From Actinomadura rupiterrae (GTDB lineage: Bacteria; Actinomycetota; Actinomycetes; Streptosporangiales; Streptosporangiaceae), in assembly GCF_024172125.1 (NCBI RefSeq), contig NZ_JAMZEA010000004.1:496001-560000 (forward strand): 64,000 nucleotides of DNA, in the 5' to 3' direction. Each line of letters begins with the position of its first letter. Position 1 is the stretch's first letter. The position numbers and the translations under genes were made by a program. Shown one piece after another: positions 1-8,437 of this stretch. Below the pieces are notes generated by a model. It was not told where the DNA came from. It did not search any database and saw only the letters and a program-made list of their open reading frames with translations.

Positions 1-483
1 CCACCACACGTTGCAACCACCCGCGATCAGCGGAAATCCCAGGTCATCGTTGAGCTCTGGATGCTCCAGGTACTCCTGAACGGCGGTGCGGTCGTCGTGC
101 GGTCCGCCATCCGCGAGACCCAGGATCCCGTGGTTCGGACCGAAGCCTCCATTGGCCACCTCGGTGTACATCCGCCTGAGCAGCTCCGGCAATCGACGGC
201 CCAGTTGCTCCTCCGCCGCATGCAGTTCAGCCATCGTCACTGGCGGATAGGGAGGCTCGTGCGGGGTGTCCTCATAGAACAGGCGCGCCTTAAACGCTCC
301 TGCCGGCAGAAACTTCTCCTCTACTCCGTAGCGGCCACCACCATGTGATACCGAGAACTTGCTGTGCGCATGGGCCCCAAAGTTCAGCCGAAGCCAATCA
401 GTCGGAACGCACACCGTGTCCAGCCGCAGGGCAGGGTCATACGCGCGCCGGCGCAGCCTTGCAATGAGATCACTGTCCGACAT
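1..483 (-). CDS. SMI1/KNR4-family protein (5' part, runs off the left edge)
   Basis: An open frame on the minus strand begins with ATG at 483 and is still open at base 1, giving 161 residues that start MSDSDLIARLRRRAYDPALR. Around residues 105-120 it carries LLRRMYTEVANGGFGPNHG, which closely matches the core of actinobacterial SMI1/KNR4 domain proteins. That superfamily includes immunity proteins of toxin systems and many uncharacterised cytoplasmic proteins. No clear Shine-Dalgarno sequence precedes the ATG. The C-terminus lies outside the window, so neither the length nor a possible toxin partner can be judged. The family call rests on motif recognition; an immunity role would be inference. 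Confidence 0.72.
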   Translation of the reverse strand, partial: MSDSDLIARLRRRAYDPALRLDTVCVPTDWLRLNFGAHAHSKFSVSHGGGRYGVEEKFLPAGAFKARLFYEDTPHEPPYPPVTMAELHAAEEQLGRRLPELLRRMYTEVANGGFGPNHGILGLADGGPHDDRTAVQEYLEHPELNDDLGFPLIAGGCNVWW

Positions 484-835
484 GCAACCGATCGTCCCAA
501 GGCCGCACGAGTTCGGGCAGACTTCTGCCAGCGCAGCAGAAGCCCTTCCTGCCATCCGTCCGGCGGACGCGATGGGGTCGAAGACGGCGCTGGCACGGCA
601 GGCCCTGGGGGATTACTCAGCAGGAAGAGCTGCAACGAGCTGGCGTTCGTGTCGTAGAGGGGGTTGCGCGGGGCGACGTCGCTAGCGGCCCGGGGCTAGG
701 AGGCTCGGCGGGCTTGGTTCACACGATGCGCTTGGGGGTGCGGGGGCGGAGCCCCTGCTTGGGGTCTGGGGCGGAGCCCCAGGGGAGGGGCCCGAGCGGA
801 GCGAGGTCCGAGTCTTTGGGCGGCGGGTACAGGTG
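484..835. other. intergenic stretch with GC-rich palindromic repeats
   Basis: No convincing gene is seen between the SMI1/KNR4 start and the tRNA terminator. Around 736-795 there are repeated blocks of GGGGGCGGAGCCCC and GGGGCGGAGCCCCAG separated by TGCTTGGGGTCT. Each is an imperfect palindrome. Similar GCGGAGCCCC-type palindromes recur between genes in many actinomycete genomes. They may be small interspersed repeats or transcript-end hairpins. Confidence 0.5.
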
Positions 836-862
836 AGGCCCAGGTCGAGGGGACCTGGGCCT
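836..862 (-). terminator. hairpin after tRNA-Gly
   Basis: Perfect inverted repeat: AGGCCCAGGTC (836-846), five-base loop, GACCTGGGCCT (852-862). It lies just downstream of the tRNA on the minus strand and probably ends or processes its transcript. There is no T-run on that side. Confidence 0.55.
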
Positions 863-868
863 TTGGTG

Positions 869-942
869 TGGAGCGGGTGACGGGAATCGAACCCGCGCTG
901 TCAGCTTGGGAAGCTGAAGTTCTACCATTGAACTACACCCGC
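869..942 (-). tRNA. tRNA-Gly (anticodon CCC)
   Basis: The minus strand folds as a complete cloverleaf. The acceptor stem is GCGGGTG/CACCCGC, the D stem GTTC/GAAC, the anticodon stem TCAGC/GCTGA with loop TTCCCAA, and the T arm contains GGTTCGATTCC. The loop puts CCC at positions 34-36, so it reads GGG glycine codons, which are common in a GC-rich genome. The 3' CCA is encoded (869-871). No intron is present. Confidence 0.96.
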
Positions 943-1054
943 GTGGTTCGCCTGTGGATTCGGCGAACGGGGACATGCTACCGGATGGGGCGGGGTGGTG
1001 CATGTCGGTTGCGGGTGGGGGCTGCCTGGCGCTTCTAGGCGGTACCTTCTTGAC

Positions 1055-1630
1055 GTGCTGCTTTCCGATCGCGATATCAGGTCCGAGATCGAGTCCGGGC
1101 GGGTGCGGATCGACCCGTTCGAGGCCGAGATGGTCCAGCCGTCCAGCGTGGACGTGAGGCTGGACCGGTACTTCCGGGTGTTCGAGAACCACCGGTACCC
1201 GCACATCGACCCGGCGGTGGAGCAGCCGGATCTGACGCGGCTGGTCGAGGTGGAGCCGGACGAGGCGTTCGTGCTGCATCCCGGGGAGTTCGTGCTGGCC
1301 TCGACGTACGAGGTGTTCGGGCTGCCGGAGGACCTGGCGGCGCGCTTGGAGGGGAAGTCGTCGCTGGGGCGGCTGGGGCTGCTGACGCACTCGACGGCGG
1401 GGTGGATCGACCCGGGGTTCAACGGGCACGTGACGCTGGAGCTGTCGAACGTGGCGACGCTGCCGATCAAGCTGTGGCCGGGGATGAAGATCGGGCAGAT
1501 GTGCCTGTTCCGGACGAGCTCGCCGGCCGAGTACCCGTACGGGTCGGCGCGGTACGGGTCGCGGTACCAGGACCAGCGGGGGCCGACGCCGTCCCGGTCC
1601 TATGTGAACTTCCACATCACCAAAGTCTGA
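1055..1630 (+). CDS. dcd: dCTP deaminase
   Basis: Deaminates dCTP in pyrimidine deoxynucleotide synthesis. Actinobacterial enzymes of this type, such as that of M. tuberculosis, are often bifunctional and release dUMP directly. The 191-residue product has the usual family length. The start is GTG at 1055 because the protein then begins [12 protein letters not shown], matching the MLLSDRDI start of homologues; the frame is open further upstream but without homology. The substrate and active-site segment [20 protein letters not shown] lies near residues 107-126, with [12 protein letters not shown] after it. The gene stands alone between a tRNA and an osmolyte transporter and is followed by its own terminator. 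Dual activity is inferred from the phylum and was not tested. Confidence 0.95.
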   Translation: MLLSDRDIRSEIESGRVRIDPFEAEMVQPSSVDVRLDRYFRVFENHRYPHIDPAVEQPDLTRLVEVEPDEAFVLHPGEFVLASTYEVFGLPEDLAARLEGKSSLGRLGLLTHSTAGWIDPGFNGHVTLELSNVATLPIKLWPGMKIGQMCLFRTSSPAEYPYGSARYGSRYQDQRGPTPSRSYVNFHITKV

Positions 1631-1643
1631 CCGGGCACTCCGG

Positions 1644-1678
1644 AAGGCCGTCTACGCGCGCGCGTTGGCGGCCTTTTT
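1644..1678 (+). terminator. Rho-independent terminator of dcd
   Basis: AAGGCCG (1644-1650) pairs with CGGCCTT (1669-1675) and is followed by TTTTT, 14 bases after the dcd stop codon. It is a classical intrinsic terminator. Confidence 0.75.
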
Positions 1679-1832
1679 CGTTTTAAACATCGCGGGTGAG
1701 TGTTGTGAGCGACGTCACTTGAAGATGAAACTTTCTCGGTGGGCCGGTAAATTCGAGCGACGCATAGCACCGCCGATTGGTTGACAGTCGCATCGCGTGA
1801 AGCCGATGACAGCTCCCTATCGCGGTGCCGCG

Positions 1833-1950
1833 GCGGGAGAGTCCCGCGAAAGCGCAAAGCACGGACAAGCGCAACTCGAAACGAGTTCCCCTGCCCGCGC
1901 CCAGGGTTCCGCACCGGGTATGAACCCGGCGCGGTGCCCTGAACGCGGGC
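1833..1950 (+). promoter_or_regulatory. structured 5' leader of the opuA operon
   Basis: Three strong stems occupy the region before the transporter ATPase. Stem 1 is GCGGGA-GAG-TCCCGC (1833-1847). Stem 2 is AACTCG-AAA-CGAGTT (1873-1887). Stem 3 is a long interrupted stem: GCCCGCG (1893-1899) with CGCGGGC (1944-1950), CAGGG with CCCTG, CCGC with GCGG, and CCGGGT-ATGA-ACCCGG at the tip. The start codon follows 48 bases later. A cis-acting RNA element is likely, but its ligand is unknown. The GGAGAG box recalls glycine riboswitches, yet their CCGAAGG core is missing. Most of the 368 bp between dcd and this operon is this leader. Confidence 0.45.
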
Positions 1951-1998
1951 CTCGGCATCCGGCCCCAACGGACGCCCGTGGGAACGAGGAAGGAGAAC

Positions 1999-3228
1999 GT
2001 GTCCACACTCCGCGCGGAAAGCGTCTACAAAGTGTTCGGCCGCAGGGCCGGAGAGGCGGTGCGCCGGCTGCAGGCCGACGCGCCGGCCGCAGAGGTACGC
2101 GAACTGGGCGCCACGCCGGCGGTCGTCGACGTGACGTTCGACGTCCGGGAGGGCGAGATCTTCGTGGTGATGGGCCTGTCCGGTTCGGGCAAGTCCACGC
2201 TGATCCGGATGCTGAACGGCCTGCTGGAGCCCACCGCGGGCCGGGTGCTGATCGACGGCACCGACGTCACGCAGCTCTCCGCCAAGGAGCTGCGCGAGGT
2301 CCGGCAGAGCAAGGTCAGCATGGTGTTCCAGCACTTCGCGCTGTTCCCGCACCGCACCGTCCTGGAGAACGCCGCCTATGCCCTGGAAGTGCAGGGCGTG
2401 TCAAAGGAGGAACGCCAGGCGAAGGCCGAGAAGTTCCTGAAGACCGTCGGGCTCGGCGGCTGGGAGGACAAGTTCCCGCACGAGTTGTCCGGCGGTATGC
2501 AGCAGCGCGTCGGTATCGCGCGGGCGCTCACGTCCGGCACCGACATCCTGCTGATGGACGAGGCTTTCAGCGCCCTCGACCCGCTCATTCGGCGGGAGAT
2601 GCAGGAGCTTCTGCTGGAACTGCAGAACGAGCTCGGCAAGACCATCGTGTTCATCACGCACGACCTGAACGAGGCCATGCGCCTCGGTGACCGCATCGCC
2701 ATGATGCGGGACGGCCGGATCATGCAGATCGGCAGTGCCGAGGAGATTCTCATGGACCCGGCGAACGACTATGTCGCGCAGTTCGTCGCCGATGTGGACC
2801 GGTCCCGGGTGCTGACCGCGAGCTCGGTCATGGAGAAGCCGGTGGCCGTGGTGAACCCGGGAGCGGGGCCGCGCGCGGCCGTCCGGGCGATGCGCGAGGC
2901 GCAGGTGTCCGGCGCGTTCGTCGTCGGGCGCGACCGCAAGCTGATCGGCGCGGTGTACGCCGAGCGGACGGCGCAGGCCGTCCGGGACGGCGCGACCACG
3001 CTGGACGACCTGGTCGAGGGCGGCCTGGAGCCGGTGTCGCCGGACACCCCGGTGGCGGAGCTGTTCACCGCGTCCGCCGAGAGCGCGCTGCCGCTGCCCG
3101 TCTGCGACGGCGCGGGGCGGCTGCTCGGCGTCGTCCCGCGGGTGACGCTGCTGGCCGCGCTGGGCCAGTCGAACGGCACGGGCGAGCACCGGACCGTCGA
3201 GGACGCGGAGGCGATGGCCGATGCGTAA
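1999..3228 (+). CDS. glycine betaine/proline ABC transporter ATPase with CBS domains
   Basis: The ATPase subunit of an OpuA/ProU-type importer of compatible solutes, 409 residues. Walker A GLSGSGKST lies near residue 61, followed by the Q-loop QHFALFPHRTVLEN, signature LSGGMQQRVGIARAL, Walker B ILLMDEAFSALDP and H-loop THD. Residues from about 275 onward form a tandem CBS-type region, the part that senses ionic strength or nucleotides in OpuA systems. The start is GTG at 1999 after AAGGAG. The 3' end overlaps the permease gene by 8 bp, so the two are co-translated. Expression may depend on the structured leader upstream. The substrate, betaine or a related osmolyte, is inferred from the family. 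Confidence 0.9.
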   Translation: MSTLRAESVYKVFGRRAGEAVRRLQADAPAAEVRELGATPAVVDVTFDVREGEIFVVMGLSGSGKSTLIRMLNGLLEPTAGRVLIDGTDVTQLSAKELREVRQSKVSMVFQHFALFPHRTVLENAAYALEVQGVSKEERQAKAEKFLKTVGLGGWEDKFPHELSGGMQQRVGIARALTSGTDILLMDEAFSALDPLIRREMQELLLELQNELGKTIVFITHDLNEAMRLGDRIAMMRDGRIMQIGSAEEILMDPANDYVAQFVADVDRSRVLTASSVMEKPVAVVNPGAGPRAAVRAMREAQVSGAFVVGRDRKLIGAVYAERTAQAVRDGATTLDDLVEGGLEPVSPDTPVAELFTASAESALPLPVCDGAGRLLGVVPRVTLLAALGQSNGTGEHRTVEDAEAMADA

Positions 3229-4984
3229 GCTCCCCGTCGGCGACTGGGCCGAACATGCCGTCAGCTGGCTGACCAAGCACGGCGAGCCGTTCTTCCATGC
3301 GGTCAACACGGTGGTCGGCGGGTTCACCGGCCACCTGGAGACCGCGCTGCAGGCCCCGCCCGTCATCGTGTTCGCGCTGGTCGTGGCCGTGATCGGGCTG
3401 TGGCTGCGCGGCGCGCTGTTCGCGCTGCTGAGCTTCGTCGGCATGATGCTGATCGACAACCTCGGCGAGTGGGACTCGGCGATGTCGACGCTCGCGCAGG
3501 TGCTGGTGGCGTCGATCGCGGCGCTGGTGATCGGCATCCCGGTCGGCATCCTCGCCGCGCGCAGCCCCCGCTTCGCCGCGGTCGTCCGGCCGGTGCTGGA
3601 CTTCATGCAGACGATGCCCGCGTTCGTGTACCTGCTGCCCGCCGTGTTCTTCTTCGGCATCGGGCAGGTGCCGGGCATCATCGCGACGATGATCTTCTCT
3701 CTGCCGCCCGGCGTCCGGCTGACCCAGCTGGGCATCAGCCAGGTGGACCGCGAGATGGTCGAGGCGGCCGACGCGTTCGGCACGCCGCCCGCGCGGACGC
3801 TGCTGCGCGTGCAGCTGCCGCTCGCGCTCGGCACGATCATGGCCGGCGTGAACCAGGTGATCATGCTGTCGCTGTCCATGGTGGTCATCTCCGGCATGGT
3901 CGGCGCGCAGGGCCTCGGCACCGAGGTGTTCGGCGCGATCACGCAGCTGGACATCGCGGGCGGTGTGGACGCCGGTCTCGCGGTCGTCATCCTGGCGATC
4001 ACCCTGGACCGGCTGACCGGCGCGCTCGGCGAGCGGCTCAGCCCGGTCGCCCGGCGCAAGCAGGCCGGGGTGCACGCGAGCGGTTGGGAGACGGTGCTGC
4101 ACTACCGTCCGCGTCCGGTGTTCGCGCTGTCCGGGCTGGTGGTGCTGGTGCTGCTCGCGACCGGCCTCGGCATCGCCGGGAGCGGCGGGGACGGCGGCAA
4201 GTCCAAGAACATCACCATCGGGTACATCCCGTGGGACGAGGACGTCGCCATCAGCAACCTGTGGAAGTACCAGCTGGAGAAGAAGGGCTACAAGGTCCGG
4301 CTGGAGCAGGTGGACGCGGGTCCGCTGTACGCGGGGCTGGCGAACAAGAACGTGGACCTGTTCCTCGATTCCTGGCTGCCCGCCACGCACGCGGACTACT
4401 ACAATAAGTACAAGGACAAGCTCGAAAACCTCGGGCCCTGGTACGACAACGCGTCCATGCAGCTGGCCGTGCTGAAGAACGACCCGGCCAACTCCGTCCA
4501 GGACCTGGCGAACGACCCGGGCCGGTACAAGGGACGCATCGTGGGCATCGAGCCCAGCGCGGGCGAGATGAAGATCGTCAAGAACAAGGTGATGCCGCAG
4601 TACGGGCTGGACGGCAAGTTCAACCTCGTGCAGAGCAGCACCCCGGCGATGCTGGCCGAGCTGACGCGCGCGTCCAACTCGAACACCCCGATCGTGGTCA
4701 CGCTGTGGAAGCCGCACTGGGCCTACAGCAAGTTCCCGATCAAGCCGCTGGCCGATCCGAAGGTCGCGTTCGGCAATGCGGAGAAGTCCTACATGCTGGC
4801 CCGCAAGGGGTTCGGTGGCGACTCCCCCGAGGTGGCCGGCTGGCTGAAGAAGTTCAAGATGACCGACCAGCAGCTGTTCCCGCTGGAGGACCTGGTCATG
4901 AACAAGTACAAGGGCCGCGAGCAGGAGGGCGTCAAGGAGTGGGTGAAGTCCAACCAGGGCTTCGTCGACAAGATGACCTCCTGA
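3221..4984 (+). CDS. osmolyte ABC transporter permease fused to its substrate-binding protein
   Basis: A 587-residue fusion. Residues about 1-290 are a ProW/OpuAB-type permease with several hydrophobic segments and the coupling region EAADAFGTPPARTLLRVQLP. A further membrane segment near 297-320 then anchors an OpuAC/ProX-type binding domain (about 325-587) on the outer face. The binding domain begins ITIGYIPWDEDVAISNLW and contains the tryptophans that form betaine cages in this family. Permease-receptor fusions are known from Lactococcus OpuABC. With the ATPase gene, overlapped by 8 bp, it gives a complete two-gene uptake system. A strong terminator follows. Confidence 0.9.
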   Translation: MRKLPVGDWAEHAVSWLTKHGEPFFHAVNTVVGGFTGHLETALQAPPVIVFALVVAVIGLWLRGALFALLSFVGMMLIDNLGEWDSAMSTLAQVLVASIAALVIGIPVGILAARSPRFAAVVRPVLDFMQTMPAFVYLLPAVFFFGIGQVPGIIATMIFSLPPGVRLTQLGISQVDREMVEAADAFGTPPARTLLRVQLPLALGTIMAGVNQVIMLSLSMVVISGMVGAQGLGTEVFGAITQLDIAGGVDAGLAVVILAITLDRLTGALGERLSPVARRKQAGVHASGWETVLHYRPRPVFALSGLVVLVLLATGLGIAGSGGDGGKSKNITIGYIPWDEDVAISNLWKYQLEKKGYKVRLEQVDAGPLYAGLANKNVDLFLDSWLPATHADYYNKYKDKLENLGPWYDNASMQLAVLKNDPANSVQDLANDPGRYKGRIVGIEPSAGEMKIVKNKVMPQYGLDGKFNLVQSSTPAMLAELTRASNSNTPIVVTLWKPHWAYSKFPIKPLADPKVAFGNAEKSYMLARKGFGGDSPEVAGWLKKFKMTDQQLFPLEDLVMNKYKGREQEGVKEWVKSNQGFVDKMTS

Positions 4985-4998
4985 CCCGCCTGCGTTGA

Positions 4999-5039
4999 GC
5001 GAGGCCGTCCCCGACCGGGGACGGCCTCGCTTCCTTTCC
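4999..5039 (+). terminator. terminator of the opuA operon
   Basis: Perfect 14-bp arms GCGAGGCCGTCCCC (4999-5012) and GGGGACGGCCTCGC (5017-5030) with loop GACC, followed by TTCCTTTCC. It lies 15 bases after the operon stop. Confidence 0.85.
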
Positions 5040-5081
5040 GGCCGCTGCTCTTCTTTCCGGCCGCTCCTCTTCCTTCGGCCG

Positions 5082-5840
5082 CTACTCGCCGAGGCTCATG
5101 ATGCCCATCACGGCGAGGAGGCCCGCGCCCGTGCAGCACAGCGTGAGGACGCGCGGGTGCCGGCTGTGCGCCTCGGGCAGGATCTCCCCCGCCGCCAGGT
5201 ACAGCAGGATCCCGGCGAAGAACCCCAGGTAGATGCCGAGGACCGACTTCGGGACGCTGATCAGCAGCGTCAGCGCGGCGCCCACGACGGGCGCGCACGC
5301 GTCCATGATCAGCAGCACCACGGCCGGACGCCGGTCGGCGCGGTTCAGGGACGCGGCGGTGAAGGTGTTGAAGCCGTCCGCGAAGTCGTGCGCGATGACC
5401 GCGAGCGCCACGAACAGCCCGACGTCGCCGCCCGACTGGTAGCCGAGGCCGATGCTCAGGCCGTCCACCATGCTGTGCCCGACCAGGGCGCACGCGGCGA
5501 GGATGCCGACGTGCCCGCCGGCGCCGCCGGGGTGGCCGTGGCCGTGCGGGTGCCGGTGCGGCGCGTACTCGTTCTCGTGCGCCTGGTGGATGGCCGACAG
5601 CTGCTCGATCACGTGCAGCAGCAGGAACCCGGCCGCGAAACCGACCATCGGCGCGTCCACCCGCAGGACGTGCAGGGACGACAGTTTCAGCGACTCGGGC
5701 AGCAGGTCGAACGCGGCGACGCCGAGGATCAGCCCGCCGGCGAGGCCGAGCACCAGGTGCCGGCGGTCGCGGACGCGCATCGCGACGACCCCGCCGAGCA
5801 GGGTCGTCAGCAGGGACACCAGCGCCATCACGATCGCCAT
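5082..5840 (-). CDS. ZIP-family divalent metal transporter
   Basis: A 252-residue membrane protein with about eight hydrophobic segments. A histidine-rich cytoplasmic loop (HRHPHGHGHPGG) follows the third segment. The metal-site helices carry HSMVDGLSIG and AHDFADGFNT, corresponding to the HNxPEG-type motifs of ZIP permeases but with Asp in place of the usual Glu. It probably takes up zinc or another divalent metal. The start is ATG at 5840, placing a hydrophobic helix directly at the N-terminus. The gene stands alone. Its upstream region carries repeated CCGAAA motifs and a palindrome, listed separately. Confidence 0.85.
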   Translation of the reverse strand: MAIVMALVSLLTTLLGGVVAMRVRDRRHLVLGLAGGLILGVAAFDLLPESLKLSSLHVLRVDAPMVGFAAGFLLLHVIEQLSAIHQAHENEYAPHRHPHGHGHPGGAGGHVGILAACALVGHSMVDGLSIGLGYQSGGDVGLFVALAVIAHDFADGFNTFTAASLNRADRRPAVVLLIMDACAPVVGAALTLLISVPKSVLGIYLGFFAGILLYLAAGEILPEAHSRHPRVLTLCCTGAGLLAVMGIMSLGE

Positions 5841-6243
5841 GCGTCCGGTCCTACCAGTGCGGCGGGACGGTCCGGGCGGGAACCGCGTCCTTCCGCCCCC
5901 ATGATCTCTCAGAGATCTCTTGACCGACCGAAAACGCCGGCCGAAACGCCCGCCGAAACAGCCGCGTCCGTCTGCCGAAACCCGCCGGGGTGCGCGCCGA
6001 AACGTCCCCAGCAGAGGCGCCGGACGCTCTGGACGCCGCTGGAACCGCCGCTGAGGGCCTCCGAAGCATGGGCGGGGTTCCCGTATCGGCCCGAGGCGCG
6101 GACGGGCCGATACGGGTTCTGCGCCCCACATTACGGCCCGTCCGGCAGACGTGAGGAACATTTCACAACACTCGGGGCACCTTGCGGCACAACGCTCGCC
6201 GCGCCCCAACGATCGACCACGCGAAAAGGATCGACCACGCGAA
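5841..6243. promoter_or_regulatory. long upstream region of the ZIP gene with repeated motifs
   Basis: No gene is seen here. CCGAAA occurs at 5928, 5941, 5953, 5975 and 5997, with spacings of 13, 12, 22 and 22 bp, about one or two helical turns. There are also a GATCTCT-C-AGAGATC palindrome (5903-5917), a 13-bp perfect inverted repeat CCCGTATCGGCCC/GGGCCGATACGGG (6080-6092 and 6104-6116), and a direct repeat of GATCGACCACGCGAA (from about 6209). These are candidate regulator sites for metal control, which is inference. Confidence 0.4.
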
Positions 6244-6277
6244 GCGGCCCCGACCCGGAGTCCGGATCGGGGCCGCT
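6244..6277 (-). terminator. hairpin terminator after the Fe-S oxidoreductase
   Basis: AGCGGCCCCGA and TCGGGGCCGCT form a long inverted repeat with CCGGAGTCCGG inside, about 25 bases past the stop codon of the minus-strand gene that ends at 6302. Confidence 0.65.
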
Positions 6278-6301
6278 GCGGTGCGAGCCGTCAGGCGGTC
6301 A

Positions 6302-8437
6302 TCACTCGGCCGCGGCGGGCACGGGCTCGCCCTTGACGGAGCGGATGAGCAGCTGGGAGACGTCCACGACCTCCAGGGACTCCTTGGCCTCGCCGGCGTT
6401 CTTCTTCTCGTTGATCGCGTCGCCGAGCATGACCAGGCAGAACGGGCAGGCGGTGGAGACGGTGTCGGGGTCGGTGGTCAGCGCCTCGTCCACGCGCTCG
6501 GTGTTGATGCGCTTGCCGATCCGCTCCTCCATCCACATCCGGGCGCCGCCGGCGCCGCAGCAGAAGCCGCGGTCCTTGTGCCGGTGCATCTCCTGGGTCT
6601 GGACGCCCGGGACGGTGGCCATGATGTCGCGGGGCTGCTTGTAGACCTTGTTGTGGCGGCCCAGGAAGCACGGGTCGTGATAGGTGATCTTCTCGTCGAT
6701 CGGGGTGACCGGGGTGAGCTTGCCCTCCTCCACCAGGTGCGCCAGCAGCTGGGTGTGGTGGACGACCTCGTAGTTCCCGCCGATCTGCGGGTACTCGTTC
6801 GCGAGGGTGTTGAAGCAGTGCGGGCAGGTCGCGACGATCTTCTTGACGCCCGCCTCGTTCAGGGTCTCGACGTTCTGCTGGCCGAGCATCTGGAACACGA
6901 ACTCCATGCCCAGGCGGCGGGCCGGGTCACCGGTGCAGGCCTCCATCGGGCCGAGCACCGCGAACTTCACGCCCGCGATGTGCAGCAGCTCGGCGACGGC
7001 CTTGGTGGTCTTCTTCGCCCGGTCCTCAAGCGCGCCCGCGCACCCGACCCAGAACAGGTACTCGGCGTCCTCGGGCATCTTCTCCTCGACGACCTCGACC
7101 TCGAAGTCGAGCTCCTCGATCCACTCCAGGCGCTTCATCTCGGACATACCCCACGGGTTGCCCTTGTTCTCCAGGTTCTTCAGCATCACGCCGGCCTCGG
7201 ACGGGAACGAGGACTCGATCATGACCTGGAAGCGGCGCATGTCCAGGATGTGGTCGATGTGCTCGATGTCGACCGGGCACTGCTCGACGCACGCGCCGCA
7301 GTTGGTGCAGGACCACAGCACGTCGGGGTGGATGACGCCGTCCTCGGCGACCAGCTCCTTGTCCACCTGCATCGCGAGCTTCTGCTCGTCGGTGAACTTC
7401 TCCCGCTCCTCCTCGGAGGCCAGCAGGTAGGGCGCCTTGGCGAAGGCGTGGTCGCGCAGCTCCAGGATGACCATCTTCGGCGACAGCGGCTTGCCGGTGT
7501 TCCACGCCGGGCACTGCGACTGGCAGCGACCGCACTCGGTGCAGGTCGCCATGTCGAGGTAGCCCTTCCAGGTGAAGTCCTCGATCTTGCCGCGGCCGAA
7601 GGTGTCCTCGTCGGGGTCGGCCTCCTCGAAGTCCAGCGGCTTGCCCTTGGACATCATCGGCTGCGCGGCGCCCAGGCCGTTCGGGCGGCGCTTGAACATC
7701 ACGTTCAGCGGCGCGATGAAGATGTGCAGGTGCTTGCTGTTGACGACGATGACCAGGAAGACCAGCGCGACGCCGATGTGCAGCAGCAGGCCCACGGCCT
7801 CCAGGACGTCCAGGGTGTCGTGGGACATGCCCTTGAACAGCTGCCCGACCGCGTAGGAGAAGTAGGCGCCCTTGCCGTAGGCGAGGTTGCCGTTGGCCCA
7901 CTCCACGCCGCGGAAGAAGAACATGGTCCAGATCACGTTGAAGATCATGATCAGGATGACCCAGGCGCCGCCGGTGTGCGAGCCCTTGAACCGGGACTTG
8001 CGGTCCAGCTTGGCCGGGGAGTTCTTCATCCGGATGATCGCGAACACGCCCAGGCCGATCGCGCAGGCGAGGGCGATGGTGTCCTGGACGAACCCGATCG
8101 GACCCCAGGTCTGCAGGCCCGGGATGTGCTTGTCCAGCCCGAACAGCAGCGCGACCGCCGCCTCCAGGTAGACCGTGATCAGCAGGATGAACGCCCACAT
8201 CACCGCGGCGTGCGCGGCGCCGGCGACCGTCCACTTCAGCAGCTTGCGCTGCCCCATGACCTCGACGACCTGGCCCTCGACGTCACCCTTCTTGTCCCGC
8301 TTCACCTGCAGGACGCGCTCGGGGTCGGGCTGGCCGCTCTTGAACCAGTTCCACAGGAACAGCACCCGCCGGCCGGCGAGCGCCAACGCGACCGCCGTGC
8401 CGACGAGCCCGATTATCAACGTCGTGGCGTAGAGCAC
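6302..8437 (-). CDS. membrane Fe-S oxidoreductase, EtfD-like (heterodisulfide-reductase-related)
   Basis: A 711-residue membrane protein. The N-terminal ~260 residues hold several membrane helices of the NarI/HdrE type. Next come two 4Fe-4S motifs, CTECGRCQSQCP (about 297) and CTNCGACVEQCP (about 377). Two CCG-type cysteine domains follow, with CTGDPARRLG, CPHCFNTLANEYP, HDPCFLGRHN and CCGAGGARMW (about 496-635). This is the architecture of M. tuberculosis EtfD (Rv0338c), which passes electrons from electron-transfer flavoprotein to the respiratory chain during fatty-acid oxidation. GTG at 8437 is chosen because AGGAGG sits 8 bases upstream. A thiolase and a hydroxyacyl-CoA dehydrogenase nearby fit this role. 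The exact electron partners are inferred. Confidence 0.85.
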   Translation of the reverse strand: MLYATTLIIGLVGTAVALALAGRRVLFLWNWFKSGQPDPERVLQVKRDKKGDVEGQVVEVMGQRKLLKWTVAGAAHAAVMWAFILLITVYLEAAVALLFGLDKHIPGLQTWGPIGFVQDTIALACAIGLGVFAIIRMKNSPAKLDRKSRFKGSHTGGAWVILIMIFNVIWTMFFFRGVEWANGNLAYGKGAYFSYAVGQLFKGMSHDTLDVLEAVGLLLHIGVALVFLVIVVNSKHLHIFIAPLNVMFKRRPNGLGAAQPMMSKGKPLDFEEADPDEDTFGRGKIEDFTWKGYLDMATCTECGRCQSQCPAWNTGKPLSPKMVILELRDHAFAKAPYLLASEEEREKFTDEQKLAMQVDKELVAEDGVIHPDVLWSCTNCGACVEQCPVDIEHIDHILDMRRFQVMIESSFPSEAGVMLKNLENKGNPWGMSEMKRLEWIEELDFEVEVVEEKMPEDAEYLFWVGCAGALEDRAKKTTKAVAELLHIAGVKFAVLGPMEACTGDPARRLGMEFVFQMLGQQNVETLNEAGVKKIVATCPHCFNTLANEYPQIGGNYEVVHHTQLLAHLVEEGKLTPVTPIDEKITYHDPCFLGRHNKVYKQPRDIMATVPGVQTQEMHRHKDRGFCCGAGGARMWMEERIGKRINTERVDEALTTDPDTVSTACPFCLVMLGDAINEKKNAGEAKESLEVVDVSQLLIRSVKGEPVPAAAE

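Noticed and set aside
1833..1900. Glycine riboswitch in the opuA leader
   Set aside because: Only the GGAGAG element matches; the CCGAAGG core and the CTCTCAGG-like closing strand are missing.
1680..1998. c-di-AMP (ydaO) riboswitch in the opuA leader
   Set aside because: No GGGGTGAATC-like or CCCGAACCCG-like conserved blocks are present.
2401..4717. Long open frames of about 550 codons on the minus strand opposite the opuA genes
   Set aside because: They are Arg/His/Ala-rich shadows produced by GC bias; the plus-strand frames contain clear ABC-transporter motifs.
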